A stretch of DNA of 64,000 bases, taken from assembly GCA_026708185.1 (NCBI GenBank), contig JAPOVK010000019.1:124001-188000 (forward strand), in the 5' to 3' direction. Below, one piece after another: positions 54,876 through 64,000 of the stretch (position 1 is its first letter; the number at the start of each line of letters is the position of its first letter). The stretch is from Gammaproteobacteria bacterium (GTDB lineage Bacteria; Pseudomonadota; Gammaproteobacteria; Pseudomonadales; Azotimanducaceae). Below the pieces are notes generated by a model. The model saw only the letters and a program-made list of their open reading frames with translations, searched no databases and was not told where the DNA came from. Made by a program: the position numbers and the translations under genes.

Positions 54876-55801
54876 CGCCCCGCACTCCGAACCAGCAGCC
54901 ACGCGACCACGAGCCCTGCGGCGATCAGGAAGAGACCGATGCCGAGCAGGTGCCGGGCACTGGTGAACAAGGTCTCGACGAGATCCGGCTGCAGTTGCGC
55001 CTGGATGCCGATGGCCGCGAAAGGCACGCAGCAGAGGATCAGCAGACTGATTTTGGCCTCCGACGTCGCAGCCTCGGTGCGGGTTCGGTTCTCGTTGCGC
55101 ACGCGCAGCATGTCCGCCAGATTGCCGACCGACTCCGCCAGGCCACCGCCCGCCCGGGATTGCGTGGAGACGATTGCCGCCAGCATGGCCAACTCGCTTA
55201 TGCGGACGCGGTGCGCTTCGCGGGCGAGCGCATCGCCGAGGGCCACCCCGAGTTCCGCATCGAGCGCGACCCGGCGCAGGGACTCCTTGGCAGGCTCGCC
55301 AGCGGTCTCCGAGATCGATGTGAATGCCTGGTCCGGCGTGACGCCGAAGCGCACGAGCCGCTGGAAGTCGTCGACGGCGACCAGGAAACGGTCGTTGAAC
55401 TGTACACGCTTGCGCTGTTCGAGAAAGGAACCAACGCCCGCGCCCAAGCCGGTGCCCACCAACGCCCCCGTCGCCAGCGCCAGCCACAGCGGCATGCCGA
55501 AGAAGACGAGCGCGGGTACGAGAGCTACTGCGATGGTGCCGCCACCCGCAGCGACGACCAGTCCCGTGCGCAACCCGCCCGCCAACGGATAGCGCCGGTC
55601 GAGCGCCGCCGCCAGTGCCGACCGGTCCCGCGGCGTGTCCACCGCCGGCACCACGACCAGCGGCGCCTCGTCGCTCGCCAGCAAGTCCGTCAACGGCTCG
55701 ATTCTGCGCCTGACGCGCGCACGGCGCCGCAGCGTGGCGTACACGGCTGCGGCGAGCGTCATGGCGCCGGCCACCGCCGCCAGCAAGGCGAGGTTGTTCA
55801 T
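54872..55801 (-). CDS. tadB: Tad pilus inner-membrane protein TadB
   Basis: A 309-residue T2SSF protein with helices near 5-22, 85-125 and two at the C-terminus (about 255-305). The F domain is FLVAVDDFQRLVRFGVTPDQAFTSISETAGEP...STQSRAGGGLAESVGNLADMLR, matching TadB and its partner TadC in order and length. It should form the platform complex driven by TadA. It starts 18 bp after tadA and overlaps tadC by 4 bp. Confidence 0.92.
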   Translation of the reverse strand: MNNLALLAAVAGAMTLAAAVYATLRRRARVRRRIEPLTDLLASDEAPLVVVPAVDTPRDRSALAAALDRRYPLAGGLRTGLVVAAGGGTIAVALVPALVFFGMPLWLALATGALVGTGLGAGVGSFLEQRKRVQFNDRFLVAVDDFQRLVRFGVTPDQAFTSISETAGEPAKESLRRVALDAELGVALGDALAREAHRVRISELAMLAAIVSTQSRAGGGLAESVGNLADMLRVRNENRTRTEAATSEAKISLLILCCVPFAAIGIQAQLQPDLVETLFTSARHLLGIGLFLIAAGLVVAWLLVRSAGR

Positions 55802-55819
55802 GCCCCCTCCGCGGCCCAG

Positions 55820-57157
55820 TTACGCGCCACGGCCCAGGCTCGCGTTGAGCTCCGATCCCAAGCCCTCGTCCTCCACCCGTTTCGTGAACGAGGGACGGCT
55901 TCCGCTGCACTCGAAGCGGCCGGTCGCGGGGTCGAAGTGCCAAAGATCCTCCAGCACCGGCACATCGCCCTCGAGACCGACCACGTCGGAGATCGTGGTG
56001 ACGCGGCGCTTGCCGTCGCGGAACCGCGAGGTCTGAACGACCAAGTCGATCGCCGAGACGACCTGGTTGCGGACGGCGGACAGCGGCATCTCGCCGGACT
56101 CCATCGTCACCAGGTATTCCAGCCGGTTCAGCGTGTCGCGCGGACTGTTCGCATGGATCGTGAACATGGACCCGGGGTGGCCGGTATTCATCGCCTGCAG
56201 GGCGTCGAGCGCTTCGGCGCCGCGGACCTCGCCGACGATGATGCGGTCGGGGCGCATCCGCAGTGCGTTCTTCAGCAGCTCGCGCATGGCGATTTCCCCG
56301 GTCCCCTCGGAGGACGGCGGGCGCGTCTCCAAGCGCACCACGTGGGGCTGCAGCAGGCTCAACTCGGCAGCATCCTCCAGCGTGACGACGCGCTCGCCGT
56401 AGCCGATGTGACCGGATAGCGCGTTCAGGAGCGTCGTCTTGCCGGAACCGGTCCCGCCCGACACGACCACGTTCATCCGCGCCTTCGTGGCCACCTGCAG
56501 GAAGGCGGCCATCGCCGGATGCATCGCGCCGGACCGGGTCAGTTCGGCGATGGTGAAGCCACCCTCGCGGAAGCGCCGGATCGAAACGGCCGCGCCGTCG
56601 ATCGCCAGCGGCGGCACGATGATGTTCACGCGGGAACCGTCGTCTAGGCGCGCATCGCACATGGGACTGAGTTCGTCGATGCGCCGGCCGGCATACTGCG
56701 CAATGCGCTGTGCGATACGCGTCAAGTGGTCGGCGTCGCGGAACCGCACGTCCACCTGGCGCAGCCGTCCCCCTTTCTCCACGTACACGGAATGCAGACC
56801 GTTGACCATGATGTCGCTGACGTCGGGATCCCGCAACAGCGGGCCCAGCGGCCCGAGCCCGCGCATCTCGTCGACCAGGCGGGCCGCCAAGTCGTCGTGC
56901 GCGCCGACGATGGGCGGCGCGTCCGCCGAGGTCTCGAGCCGGTGCAGGATCGAGGAGACCAGGTTCATGAGGTCGTCTTCGTCGAGGTTCGACGCCGTCT
57001 GCGAGTCGAGGGCGTCGAGGACCCGACTGTGGTACCAGGGTACCAGCGCTTCGAAACGGTCCTTGGCCGAGGTGTCCGACGACTCCGGGGCCCCGTCGGA
57101 CGGCTCCTCCGCGCCAGGCCGGTACAGGCCCCGGCGACCGCGCATCGTGCGTGCCAT
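55820..57157 (-). CDS. tadA: Tad pilus secretion ATPase TadA (CpaF)
   Basis: A 445-residue type II/IV secretion ATPase. It has an N-terminal domain (about 35-130), Walker A GGTGSGKTT (about 234-242), an Asp box with VVTLEDAAEL, a Walker B region MRPDRIIVGEVRG (about 295-308) and a His box in TGHPGSMFTIHANS. It powers assembly and retraction of Flp pili in Tad systems. The ATG at 57157 or ATG at 57145 could start it; neither has a clear ribosome site. It lies 85 bp after the von Willebrand-type protein gene and 18 bp before tadB. Confidence 0.94.
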   Translation of the reverse strand: MARTMRGRRGLYRPGAEEPSDGAPESSDTSAKDRFEALVPWYHSRVLDALDSQTASNLDEDDLMNLVSSILHRLETSADAPPIVGAHDDLAARLVDEMRGLGPLGPLLRDPDVSDIMVNGLHSVYVEKGGRLRQVDVRFRDADHLTRIAQRIAQYAGRRIDELSPMCDARLDDGSRVNIIVPPLAIDGAAVSIRRFREGGFTIAELTRSGAMHPAMAAFLQVATKARMNVVVSGGTGSGKTTLLNALSGHIGYGERVVTLEDAAELSLLQPHVVRLETRPPSSEGTGEIAMRELLKNALRMRPDRIIVGEVRGAEALDALQAMNTGHPGSMFTIHANSPRDTLNRLEYLVTMESGEMPLSAVRNQVVSAIDLVVQTSRFRDGKRRVTTISDVVGLEGDVPVLEDLWHFDPATGRFECSGSRPSFTKRVEDEGLGSELNASLGRGA

Positions 57158-57242
57158 GGCGGCTAGCGCTGCCCCGACGGGCGAGCCGTCGTAGCCGCAT
57201 ACGCGACGGTGTTTGGCTGTCCAGGGTCCAGCACTGTTGCCT

Positions 57243-59810
57243 TCATACGTCCGGACTGAAGAAGCGCAGGTTGCGGCGGATCGTGAACACCTGCTCGAAT
57301 GCGTCGATCAGGTCGTCCGCCCCGGGCGTGACGAAGACATCGCGTTGCGAAGGGTTCCCGCCGGCCGCGTCGACGCACTGCTCGAGGACGCCGATCTCGG
57401 ACGTCCTCGTTGCGTCCCCGATGTAGATCGCGTTGATGCGAACACCGCGCCGGCCGGCCAACGCGCATGCGTCGAAGAGCCACTCGTCCAGACGCTCAGT
57501 CAAAGCTCCGGGAAACTGGGTCAGTAGTTTCGAGTCTGTGTAGGGTGCATGCCGCGGCAGGGCCCACCTCCGCCTGTCGTTCTCGTCGATCCTGAACGGT
57601 GCGGCACCGGACACCGGTACCGGCGACGACCTGGGCGTCTCGCCCGTCTCGCCGATATAGACCAGATCGTCGATGCGACCGTAGGCGCTGAAGGCCGACG
57701 AGAGGCGACAGCGGTTGTCGATCAGGACGGGCCGGCCGTCCAAGTCGAACCCGCTGTCCGGCGCGACCAGGGCATTCACGATCTCGACGTCTCGGCCACG
57801 GAAGAGCTGCCAAGGGGTGGCGGCGACCCCCGCCGTCACCGGTGCGGACAGCGTGTCGAGCAGCGCCCTCCGACGATCGGCATTGCCGGTGTCGTGGGCC
57901 ATGCGCAGGAACCCGTCCGCGAACAGGTCCCGCCCAATCGTATTCAGCCTGCCGTTCGCGTCGACCATGCCCGAGAAGTGCCGGTTGAAGGCCCACGGGG
58001 CGTCCGTCCGGGCCGCCTCGTGGTAGTCGGCGCCCAGATCCCCGTACGCGTGATCGCAAAGCACGGAGTTCCACGACGCGTTCCGGGCGTGGTCCTCCCG
58101 GTCCAGAGTGCGACCGCCGACCACGCGTGTCGGAAAGTTGACCCCGTCCGTCACGAGCAGCAAGGACTTGACCAAGCTCCCGTCGCAGCCGGTCGGGTCA
58201 TCGCCCGGCGCGCACGGAATGCCGGGACGCGGCACGCCTCGATGGTCCCGGACGTGCCAGACGTCCTGCCACAGCGGCGAAAGAGTGCGCAGCGCCCAGA
58301 CCACGCCAAGATTCAGGTAGGTGCCTGCCACGAGCCGGTCGCTCGCGCGGTGCCCTTCGATGGTCGTCAAGGCAGCCATGGTCCGGCGCAGCGCCGGGAA
58401 GTCGTCCGTCAGTGGGATGACGGGCGACTCCGGGCACAACGTGCTGCCGCCGCGATGGTCGGCCAGCGACCAGTCGTTGTCGGCGGAAGTCGGCCAGTCC
58501 GCCGCCTGCGTGTCGTTCGTGGCCTGCGCATCCGGGTGCTGCATCTGAAGCATGGTCCCCTGCAGGAGGTGGTCCGCGTGGCCGCTGACCCGCGCGTCGG
58601 GCCACGAGTAGGCCGTGAACAAGGTATGCGGATCGCGCGCCGTCGGGGGTGCGTCGGACAGGTGCAGGGGCGTGTCGTCCGGCAGTGCGGGCGCGCGCGG
58701 ACTCCACGCGGGCACGGCCTTGGTCGCCGGCCAGTTGCCGGGGTGGTCCGGCCGCCAGCCCGGCGGTCGGGCGCTCGTGTCCCAGTACGCTCCCCAGCGG
58801 GCCATCAGGCACCCGTTCCAGAAGTCCGCGTCTCGCACGGTCCACGTATCGAGCCCCGGAGCCAGCGCGGAGACGTCGATGTCGACGTCTTCGCGGCGCA
58901 GGTTCCAGTCCCGGTCGTCGAGAAGGTCGGCGGGCAGGAAGCGGTGGCGCAGAGGCCCGAGACCCTGGCCCGCACCGTATTGGTGGAACGTGTCCACCCA
59001 GTGCCCCGACTCGCCGCTGGCCCTGGCCGCCCTGGCGTCGGCGAGCGAAGCAGCCAACGTACCGCGCGCTCCGGCGAGCATGCGCAGGTAGCGCTCTTTG
59101 CCTGCCGACCGGTCGGCGCGGCAGGCTCCCGTTGTTTCGTCCGGGTTGCAGGTGTCCGCCGCATTGACGACGGTGCCGAACGGCACGACGGAGACCAGGA
59201 TGCTGCCCGGGACGGTCCTGCTGGCCACCTCCAGCGTGTTCGCGACGTTGTCGACCGCTTCCTTCAGGGCCTCGAGCTTGACCCGGCCGGGCGGGAACAC
59301 CTCGTCCATGGACGGGGTAACGTCCAACGCCATCGCTACTTCGTAGCGGTCGTTTTCGAGCCTCGTCTTGACCGTGTGCTCGATCGCCACGACGTCGCCA
59401 TCGCGGTCCCCGCGACCCCAGAGGGTGTCGAAAACGTAGCCGCCGCCCACCACGACCGTCGTGATGTCCGTACCCGCATCGTGGCTGACCGCGACACCAC
59501 CCGCCTCGACCGTCAGCCCGCCCAGCGCGGCCGTGGCGAACTCCGCGACCCGTTCGCTGATCGCGACCACGTTGGCCCCCGGGTCCGCGAGCAGGGATCC
59601 CGAGGACGCGACGGCCGCCCGGACGGCAGCCCGGATCTCCTCCCACTGGGCCTCGCGCCACGCGTAGTTGGTCATCCGCTCGCCGACGACGGCCATCGTT
59701 ATGAGCAGGAACACGCCGGCGACGAGCATGCCGCCGCCGCCCTGCGAACGTGCGAAGCCGGTGAGCGCATGCCGCAGTACCATCCACGGGCGGTTTCCGT
59801 TCACGGGCAT
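57243..59810 (-). CDS. TadG-like pseudopilin protein with von Willebrand-type domain
   Basis: An 855-residue protein. It has a short cytosolic N-terminus and one membrane helix (about 27-43, GGGMLVAGVFLLITMAVVG) like TadG proteins, then a large periplasmic part. A metal-site-like motif DVTPS (163-167, in VAMALDVTPSMDEV) and LLVTDGVN later suggest a von Willebrand A domain interrupted by a very long insert (about 230-600). GGGGA before the ATG at 59810 fixes the start. Tad pili often include such TadG proteins, perhaps as minor pilins or adhesins. It precedes tadA in the operon. Confidence 0.8.
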   Translation of the reverse strand: MPVNGNRPWMVLRHALTGFARSQGGGGMLVAGVFLLITMAVVGERMTNYAWREAQWEEIRAAVRAAVASSGSLLADPGANVVAISERVAEFATAALGGLTVEAGGVAVSHDAGTDITTVVVGGGYVFDTLWGRGDRDGDVVAIEHTVKTRLENDRYEVAMALDVTPSMDEVFPPGRVKLEALKEAVDNVANTLEVASRTVPGSILVSVVPFGTVVNAADTCNPDETTGACRADRSAGKERYLRMLAGARGTLAASLADARAARASGESGHWVDTFHQYGAGQGLGPLRHRFLPADLLDDRDWNLRREDVDIDVSALAPGLDTWTVRDADFWNGCLMARWGAYWDTSARPPGWRPDHPGNWPATKAVPAWSPRAPALPDDTPLHLSDAPPTARDPHTLFTAYSWPDARVSGHADHLLQGTMLQMQHPDAQATNDTQAADWPTSADNDWSLADHRGGSTLCPESPVIPLTDDFPALRRTMAALTTIEGHRASDRLVAGTYLNLGVVWALRTLSPLWQDVWHVRDHRGVPRPGIPCAPGDDPTGCDGSLVKSLLLVTDGVNFPTRVVGGRTLDREDHARNASWNSVLCDHAYGDLGADYHEAARTDAPWAFNRHFSGMVDANGRLNTIGRDLFADGFLRMAHDTGNADRRRALLDTLSAPVTAGVAATPWQLFRGRDVEIVNALVAPDSGFDLDGRPVLIDNRCRLSSAFSAYGRIDDLVYIGETGETPRSSPVPVSGAAPFRIDENDRRRWALPRHAPYTDSKLLTQFPGALTERLDEWLFDACALAGRRGVRINAIYIGDATRTSEIGVLEQCVDAAGGNPSQRDVFVTPGADDLIDAFEQVFTIRRNLRFFSPDV

Positions 59811-59854
59811 GCGTCCCCGGGGTTCGTTCGCTTGCCAGCGGCCCGCCACGACTC

Positions 59855-60625
59855 CTACGTCCCCTCGCCGTTCCGCGGGTCGCACCAGTTGCAGTCGCCG
59901 CGGACGTGGATCGACGGCCATGCCGCGCGCCGGCGCCAGACGTACGGCGTGTCCAGCATGCGGCTGGACAGGTTCACCAGGCGCCCGATGAAGAGCCCGG
60001 GAGCCGGTTCGACGCAGGTATCCACGACGACCCACCACTCCTGCTGCGCCATGTTGCGACTGATCCAGTCGTGTTCCGGGTGTGCGGGCTGGCCTTGGGC
60101 CGCGGCGCCCTCGTCCGGAAGCACGCGCCGCCCCGGCCCGAAATGCGAGCCTTGCGCGGGCAGCGCACTGTCCACGGTCGGCGCGCACGGGTTGTCCGCG
60201 GCGTCGGACCACGTGCCGGCAGGATCCACGGCGGTGCCGGGCCAGGCGACCTGGACCATCGGCGGACACCAGTCGTCGTCGGGACACTCGCTGCCGTCTG
60301 CGCGCCGCGTCCCCCGGACGACGACCGCGGCATGAATCGCGCCGGCCGTGCTCCGGAGGCGGAATCGTCGCTCGGCTACGAGCACGGCTGGTTCGAAGGG
60401 CGAGGCCCCGGCGGCATCCTTGGCGACCGCCTGCGCGAGCACGAACATCTGCCGGGCCAGCTCTGCCCGATAGGCGATGAACTGACGCAGGTCCCAGACG
60501 GCGGCGAGGAGCATGAGCACGAAGGGCACGACGACCAGAAGCTCCGCCGTTGCCGATCCGTACGACGCCTCGGCGCACGCCCCCGGCGCCGACTCCGATG
60601 ACGATGATCCGCACGCACCGTTCAT
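59855..60625 (-). CDS. TadE/TadF-like minor pseudopilin
   Basis: A 256-residue protein whose N-terminus matches a type IV prepilin-like class: a short leader, a Gly-to-Ala cleavage region with Glu at +5 (G23 to E28 in YGSATAELL), then a membrane helix (about 29-47). The periplasmic part is Cys-containing (CPDDDWCPP, CNWCDP) and may be disulfide bonded. The ATG at 60625 overlaps the upstream gene stop by 4 bp. In Tad systems such proteins are minor pilins needed for assembly. Confidence 0.75.
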   Translation of the reverse strand: MNGACGSSSSESAPGACAEASYGSATAELLVVVPFVLMLLAAVWDLRQFIAYRAELARQMFVLAQAVAKDAAGASPFEPAVLVAERRFRLRSTAGAIHAAVVVRGTRRADGSECPDDDWCPPMVQVAWPGTAVDPAGTWSDAADNPCAPTVDSALPAQGSHFGPGRRVLPDEGAAAQGQPAHPEHDWISRNMAQQEWWVVVDTCVEPAPGLFIGRLVNLSSRMLDTPYVWRRRAAWPSIHVRGDCNWCDPRNGEGT

Positions 60626-61158
60626 TCCTGATTCGACGCCCAGCTCTCGTGCCGGCGCCAGATCGTCCCTGTCCCGAACGGCGCCCGCAGCGAGACGGAT
60701 GCGGTGACCCGGATCCAGCTACCGTCCGGTCCGCAAAGGCGCTGGTCGAAGTTGACGCCGTTGGCCACGTCCCCGTCGTCCGCGTCGATCGTGAGGAAAA
60801 CCTCCCCCTGGGTCGAATCGTCCGGCGTTTGCGCGACGAAGCCGATCGTCCCGTCGCCGTCCCGATCGAAGAGCCACCGCGCGAGGTCGTGTTCCACGAA
60901 GGCGTCCTGCGCGGCCTGCTGGCAGTTGCCGGGATCCCGGCCGGCCGCGAGCGCCGCCACATGCGTTGCGCGCGCCAACGCCTGGTCGCACAGCGACACG
61001 CGGTAGAACTCGCCCACGGCGACGAAAAGGGGAAGAACGGCCAGAAGCGTCAGGCCGAATTCCATTGCGGCCACGCCGCTCTGCCGAGCGGCTCGTCCGG
61101 GCAGTGCGGCAGCACGGCGGGCCACCGCTCGCGCCGCTGTCGATTCCTTCAAGACCAC
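60622..61158 (-). CDS. TadE-like minor pseudopilin
   Basis: A 178-residue protein with a basic leader and pseudopilin-like junction (G28, Glu33 at +5 in SGVAAMEFGLTL), then a membrane helix (about 32-50) and a small periplasmic domain. The start is the GTG at 61158, chosen because GGAGG lies 9 bases before it; the frame stays open to 61311. The stop overlaps the next gene start. It opens the visible Tad operon, 238 bp after the autotransporter gene. Confidence 0.75.
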   Translation of the reverse strand: MVLKESTAARAVARRAAALPGRAARQSGVAAMEFGLTLLAVLPLFVAVGEFYRVSLCDQALARATHVAALAAGRDPGNCQQAAQDAFVEHDLARWLFDRDGDGTIGFVAQTPDDSTQGEVFLTIDADDGDVANGVNFDQRLCGPDGSWIRVTASVSLRAPFGTGTIWRRHESWASNQE

Positions 61159-61396
61159 CGGGTCGAACCTCCAGATTCCACTCGGCCGGCCGTCAACGAT
61201 GCGTTTGATTCCGAACGTCCAACGGCGCCAGTCCGATGGAGCGCACGTGCCGCCTCCGCAACAACGACCGACGACTGCGATCATGCCCGATTGCCGCGCC
61301 CGCTTCCACATGCGACCTCCGCCGAACCGCTCATCCCCGTGCCAGGGCTCTGCGTCCGCCTACGGTGCCTGGCGGCACCAAGAACTGCCGCCGAGC

Positions 61397-64000
61397 CTAG
61401 AAACGAGCCTCCGCAACGAGCAGCAGTCGATGGTCCACGCGCCCGACACCCTCCACCCGTTCGGTCGAGACCTCGTAGCGCGAGACGCCGTGACCGCCAC
61501 CCGCCTCGTACCGCACGCCAACGCGCCCACGGCTGTCCGTGCCGGGCGATCCGGCGATCGCGCTGAACGGTTCAAGCCTGCCAGGCCGACCGCGGAGCGC
61601 CAAGCCGTAGCCGACTTGCGCATCGAGCATCCAATGGCGACGGGGCGCACCGGGGCGCATGCCGCGCATGGTGTAGTCCGACTGCCAGAAAACGTCCCGG
61701 GACTCCGGTGCTCCCCAGCGCGGCGTCAGCGACAGCCGCAAGCCTGTGCCCCGGGGTCCGGGCTCGATGAAGGCGGTCGCCGCGATGCCGTGCTCGGCGA
61801 CGCCTTCTGCGCCGTGCATCGCGAGCGTCCGCGCCTTGACCTCGACGCCGCCGCTCGACCCCCGGTAGCGGACGCCGCCGGCGATCTCGATGCCGCCCCC
61901 CGCTTCCCCGTCGCCGCCGTCCCAGCGTGCGCCGATCTCCAGGAACGGTGAGAAGATGCCGTCCACGGTGGCCATGGGACGGGACGCCTCGATGCCCGCA
62001 CGCACGCGCTGCGCATGGACCGAGAGTCCGTCCACCGCGCGCAGGCCGTCCTCGGTCTCGAGTTGAACGAGCCCGGCGTCGCCGCGCAGCGCCAGGGCAA
62101 AGCCGGCCGGCCGGCCGAGATCCATGCGCAGTCCGGCAAGCCCCAGGCGCATGCTGAGTGTCGCTGGCTCGCCCTCGGCCGTGCGGCCTTCGCGCTCCAC
62201 GGTCGCCTCGCCCGCGCCGAACCCCAGGATCGTCCAGACCGTGGTCCCCGGCCCCGGGCGCCACTGCACGTAGGGATGCAGGGCGGTCAAGGTGGTGTCG
62301 AGCGTCCCAGCGCCGACGGCGTCGCCGTCGAATGCGTAGTTCACGTCCGCCTGCGAGCGCGACACCGACGCGCCGGCCACCCAGCCGTCCGCGTGGGCGT
62401 CAGCGCCGAGGTGAAAGGACGTCAGGTTGCCGTCGTGGCTGCCGGCCTGCGGTTTTCCCTCGAACGCCTGGTAACCGGCCGCGCCCCAGACGCCCCAGGA
62501 CGTTGTGGGGCTGGTGATGCCGGCCAGCGGGAAGGCGAACGACGCCGGGCGGAAGGGACGCGACGACGCGGGCGCACCCGTGCCGTGGTCGACGAAGCCG
62601 CCGGGCATCGTGAACATGCCCCAATCGAGGTGCGATGCGGACGCCCCGAAGCCTGCGCGATGGCCTGCCGGCGGCATCGTCGCGGTGCCGGCGTAGTTGG
62701 CGCGGACGCCCTGGGCGACCGGCATGCCAGCCAGTTCGAGACGCGCGCCGATCATGTCGGCGGCGCTGCCGAGCAGGCCGCGGCCGACCGCGGCGAGCGC
62801 CGAGCGCAGCACAGCGGTCTCAGCCTCGCTCGCTTGCACGGTCACCGGCAGGAACAGCGTGATCGGCGCTCGCGTAGCCATGATCGTGATGTTCGCGGTG
62901 CCTTCGCTCACCGGCGTTACCGTCAAGCTTGCACCAGTCGTGGTGGCCGTGGCGACCGCCGGGTTGTCGGACGTGGCCGCGAACGTGCCCGGGTAGCGGA
63001 TACCGACCTCCGCGAGCGCGCCGGCGAGGTCGATTGGCGGGTGCTGCCCCCCGATGCGCAGCGCGAGGGAGGCGAACTGCAACGAGGTCTCGGCACCGAC
63101 GCGGTGGTCGCTTTGCGCTCCGACGGCTGCAAACGACCGGTCGACCGGGTTGCCGCTGTCGTCGTCGATCATGCCCCCGCTGATCGCGTTTGCGGCGATG
63201 CTGATGCCGTCCTCGTCGTAGTCGCCTTCCACGACCGTGTAGCTGAACAGAAGGTCGGACGTGCCGCTGCCGCTCGCGAAGGCCGCCGGACGGGAGTTCG
63301 CGCCGATGCTCAACGTCAGCACGGGCTCGCCCGTGACGTGAACGGCATCCGTGAACGTCGCCTGGACCTCGACGACATCGCCCGGAATGTACGTGAGATC
63401 GCTCCCGGCATCGGAGACGATCTCGACCGAGTCGACGCCGGGCACGACGGCGTCCACCTTGAACCGGTCGTCGGCGGGCACGGCGTCGAACGTACGACGA
63501 GCAAGGTTGCCCGGGACGTCGGCAATGGTGCCGCCCGTGAGCGTGTCGGACTCTATGCTGACACCGTCCTCGTCCTCGTCCCCGGCGGCGACCCGGTAGC
63601 GGAACGCCAACGTATCCGTTCCGGCGCCGCCGGCAAACTGGGCGCGTCGCGCTTCCGCGCCAATCGTGAGTTCGACGACCGGTTCACCGGTTGCGGTCAC
63701 GGCCTCGGTAAAGACGACGAGCACCTCGATCTGGTCGCCGAGAACGAAGGTCCCCCCGCTTTCCGGCGGCACGATGGTCACGTCGTCGATGACCGGAACC
63801 ACGCCGTCGACGTTGAAACGAAAGCGGGTTCGCACCGCACCTAAGGCAAGGTCTGCAGGGTTGCCGGCGACGTCGGTGATAGAACCGGCCGGGAGTGCAT
63901 CCGCCGGAATGCTGACGCCATCGTCGTCTTCGTCCCCGGCGACGACTCGGTAGTGGAACACCAAGGTGTCCGTGCGGCTCCCGAGGACGTAGGCGGCCGT
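61397..64000 (-). CDS. Autotransporter with tandem Ig-like repeats, C-terminal part (5' end beyond window)
   Basis: The frame enters from the right edge and runs leftward for about 867 codons. It opens with at least two complete and one partial ~117-residue repeats, each with TDTLxFxYxVxxGDxDxDGxSI and VTGEPV.LTIGA, like extracellular cadherin- or SwmB-type adhesive repeats. A Ser/Thr/Ala linker and helical passenger end follow (AAVGRGLLGSAADMIG), then a ~280-residue autotransporter beta-barrel ending in a terminal Phe (LLLVAEARF). It should expose the repeats on the cell surface. The start codon and N-terminus are outside the window. Confidence 0.85.
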   Translation of the reverse strand, partial: TAAYVLGSRTDTLVFHYRVVAGDEDDDGVSIPADALPAGSITDVAGNPADLALGAVRTRFRFNVDGVVPVIDDVTIVPPESGGTFVLGDQIEVLVVFTEAVTATGEPVVELTIGAEARRAQFAGGAGTDTLAFRYRVAAGDEDEDGVSIESDTLTGGTIADVPGNLARRTFDAVPADDRFKVDAVVPGVDSVEIVSDAGSDLTYIPGDVVEVQATFTDAVHVTGEPVLTLSIGANSRPAAFASGSGTSDLLFSYTVVEGDYDEDGISIAANAISGGMIDDDSGNPVDRSFAAVGAQSDHRVGAETSLQFASLALRIGGQHPPIDLAGALAEVGIRYPGTFAATSDNPAVATATTTGASLTVTPVSEGTANITIMATRAPITLFLPVTVQASEAETAVLRSALAAVGRGLLGSAADMIGARLELAGMPVAQGVRANYAGTATMPPAGHRAGFGASASHLDWGMFTMPGGFVDHGTGAPASSRPFRPASFAFPLAGITSPTTSWGVWGAAGYQAFEGKPQAGSHDGNLTSFHLGADAHADGWVAGASVSRSQADVNYAFDGDAVGAGTLDTTLTALHPYVQWRPGPGTTVWTILGFGAGEATVEREGRTAEGEPATLSMRLGLAGLRMDLGRPAGFALALRGDAGLVQLETEDGLRAVDGLSVHAQRVRAGIEASRPMATVDGIFSPFLEIGARWDGGDGEAGGGIEIAGGVRYRGSSGGVEVKARTLAMHGAEGVAEHGIAATAFIEPGPRGTGLRLSLTPRWGAPESRDVFWQSDYTMRGMRPGAPRRHWMLDAQVGYGLALRGRPGRLEPFSAIAGSPGTDSRGRVGVRYEAGGGHGVSRYEVSTERVEGVGRVDHRLLLVAEARF

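Noticed and set aside
57549-60335. Open frame of ~928 codons on the plus strand across the TadG-like gene
   Set aside because: Composition is Arg/Val/His-rich, there are no motifs, and it is antisense to well-supported Tad genes.
62015-63844. Open frame of ~609 codons on the plus strand across the autotransporter
   Set aside because: It is antisense to a repeat protein, so it shows repeats too, but it has no coding-like composition.

Overview
The window is GC-rich (roughly two thirds G+C), densely coded bacterial chromosome. Several features point to a gammaproteobacterium: a type II citrate synthase very like the enterobacterial form, an alpha-2-macroglobulin gene translationally coupled to penicillin-binding protein 1C as in Escherichia coli, a large TonB-dependent receptor, an L,D-transpeptidase, a Tad pilus locus and a tRNA-Ser(UGA) with encoded CCA. 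The mix of EthD, phytanoyl-CoA dioxygenase and D-aminoacylase genes with FtsX-type permeases would fit a marine or host-associated lineage, but genus and lifestyle are inference.

Layout. 1-7119 (minus): a Sel1-repeat fragment, then an ABC export operon (ATPase, two long MacB/FtsX permeases, HlyD-like adaptor); one permease is split by a frame change. 7314-10017 (minus): a tight four-gene operon (EthD protein, small zinc-ribbon protein, hydroxypyruvate-isomerase-like enzyme, PhyH dioxygenase). 10087-12394: accessory genes (AAA/DUF4143 ATPase, small conserved protein, VapBC toxin-antitoxin). 12562-18450: N-acyl-D-amino-acid deacylase, thioredoxin-fold lipoprotein, citrate synthase, DUF3667 membrane protein. 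18595-27196: alpha-2-macroglobulin, PBP1C and a VOC protein. 27193-32263 (minus): SNF2/SWIM helicase and a TonB receptor. 32410-35695: three coupled nucleotide-sugar genes. 35789-35876: tRNA-Ser. 36150-37028: tandem universal stress protein.

37208-39191 is the most unusual part. An orphan ParB-like gene has two identical 18-bp perfect palindromes upstream (37233 and 37797). One of them sits in a 127-bp cluster of dyad symmetries. Nearby are IS-like direct repeats, and two dyads with identical half-sites (TGACTGA-N4-TCAGTCA) lie at either end, next to a TetR gene. This looks like a plasmid- or element-derived partition or regulatory module.

40210-47209: a single-polypeptide two-component regulator (GAF-PAS-kinase-receiver-winged helix), an L,D-transpeptidase, several very small genes, and a secreted protein with pre-peptidase-like domains. 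47210-53922: a secreted FG-GAP-repeat protein with an HExxH metallopeptidase motif, an exported coiled-coil protein and two roadblock/LC7-like proteins. 53925-61158 (minus): a Tad secretion locus (TadC, TadB, TadA, a von Willebrand-type pseudopilin protein and two TadE/F-like proteins). 61397-64000 (minus): the C-terminal part of a repeat-bearing autotransporter that continues past the window edge.
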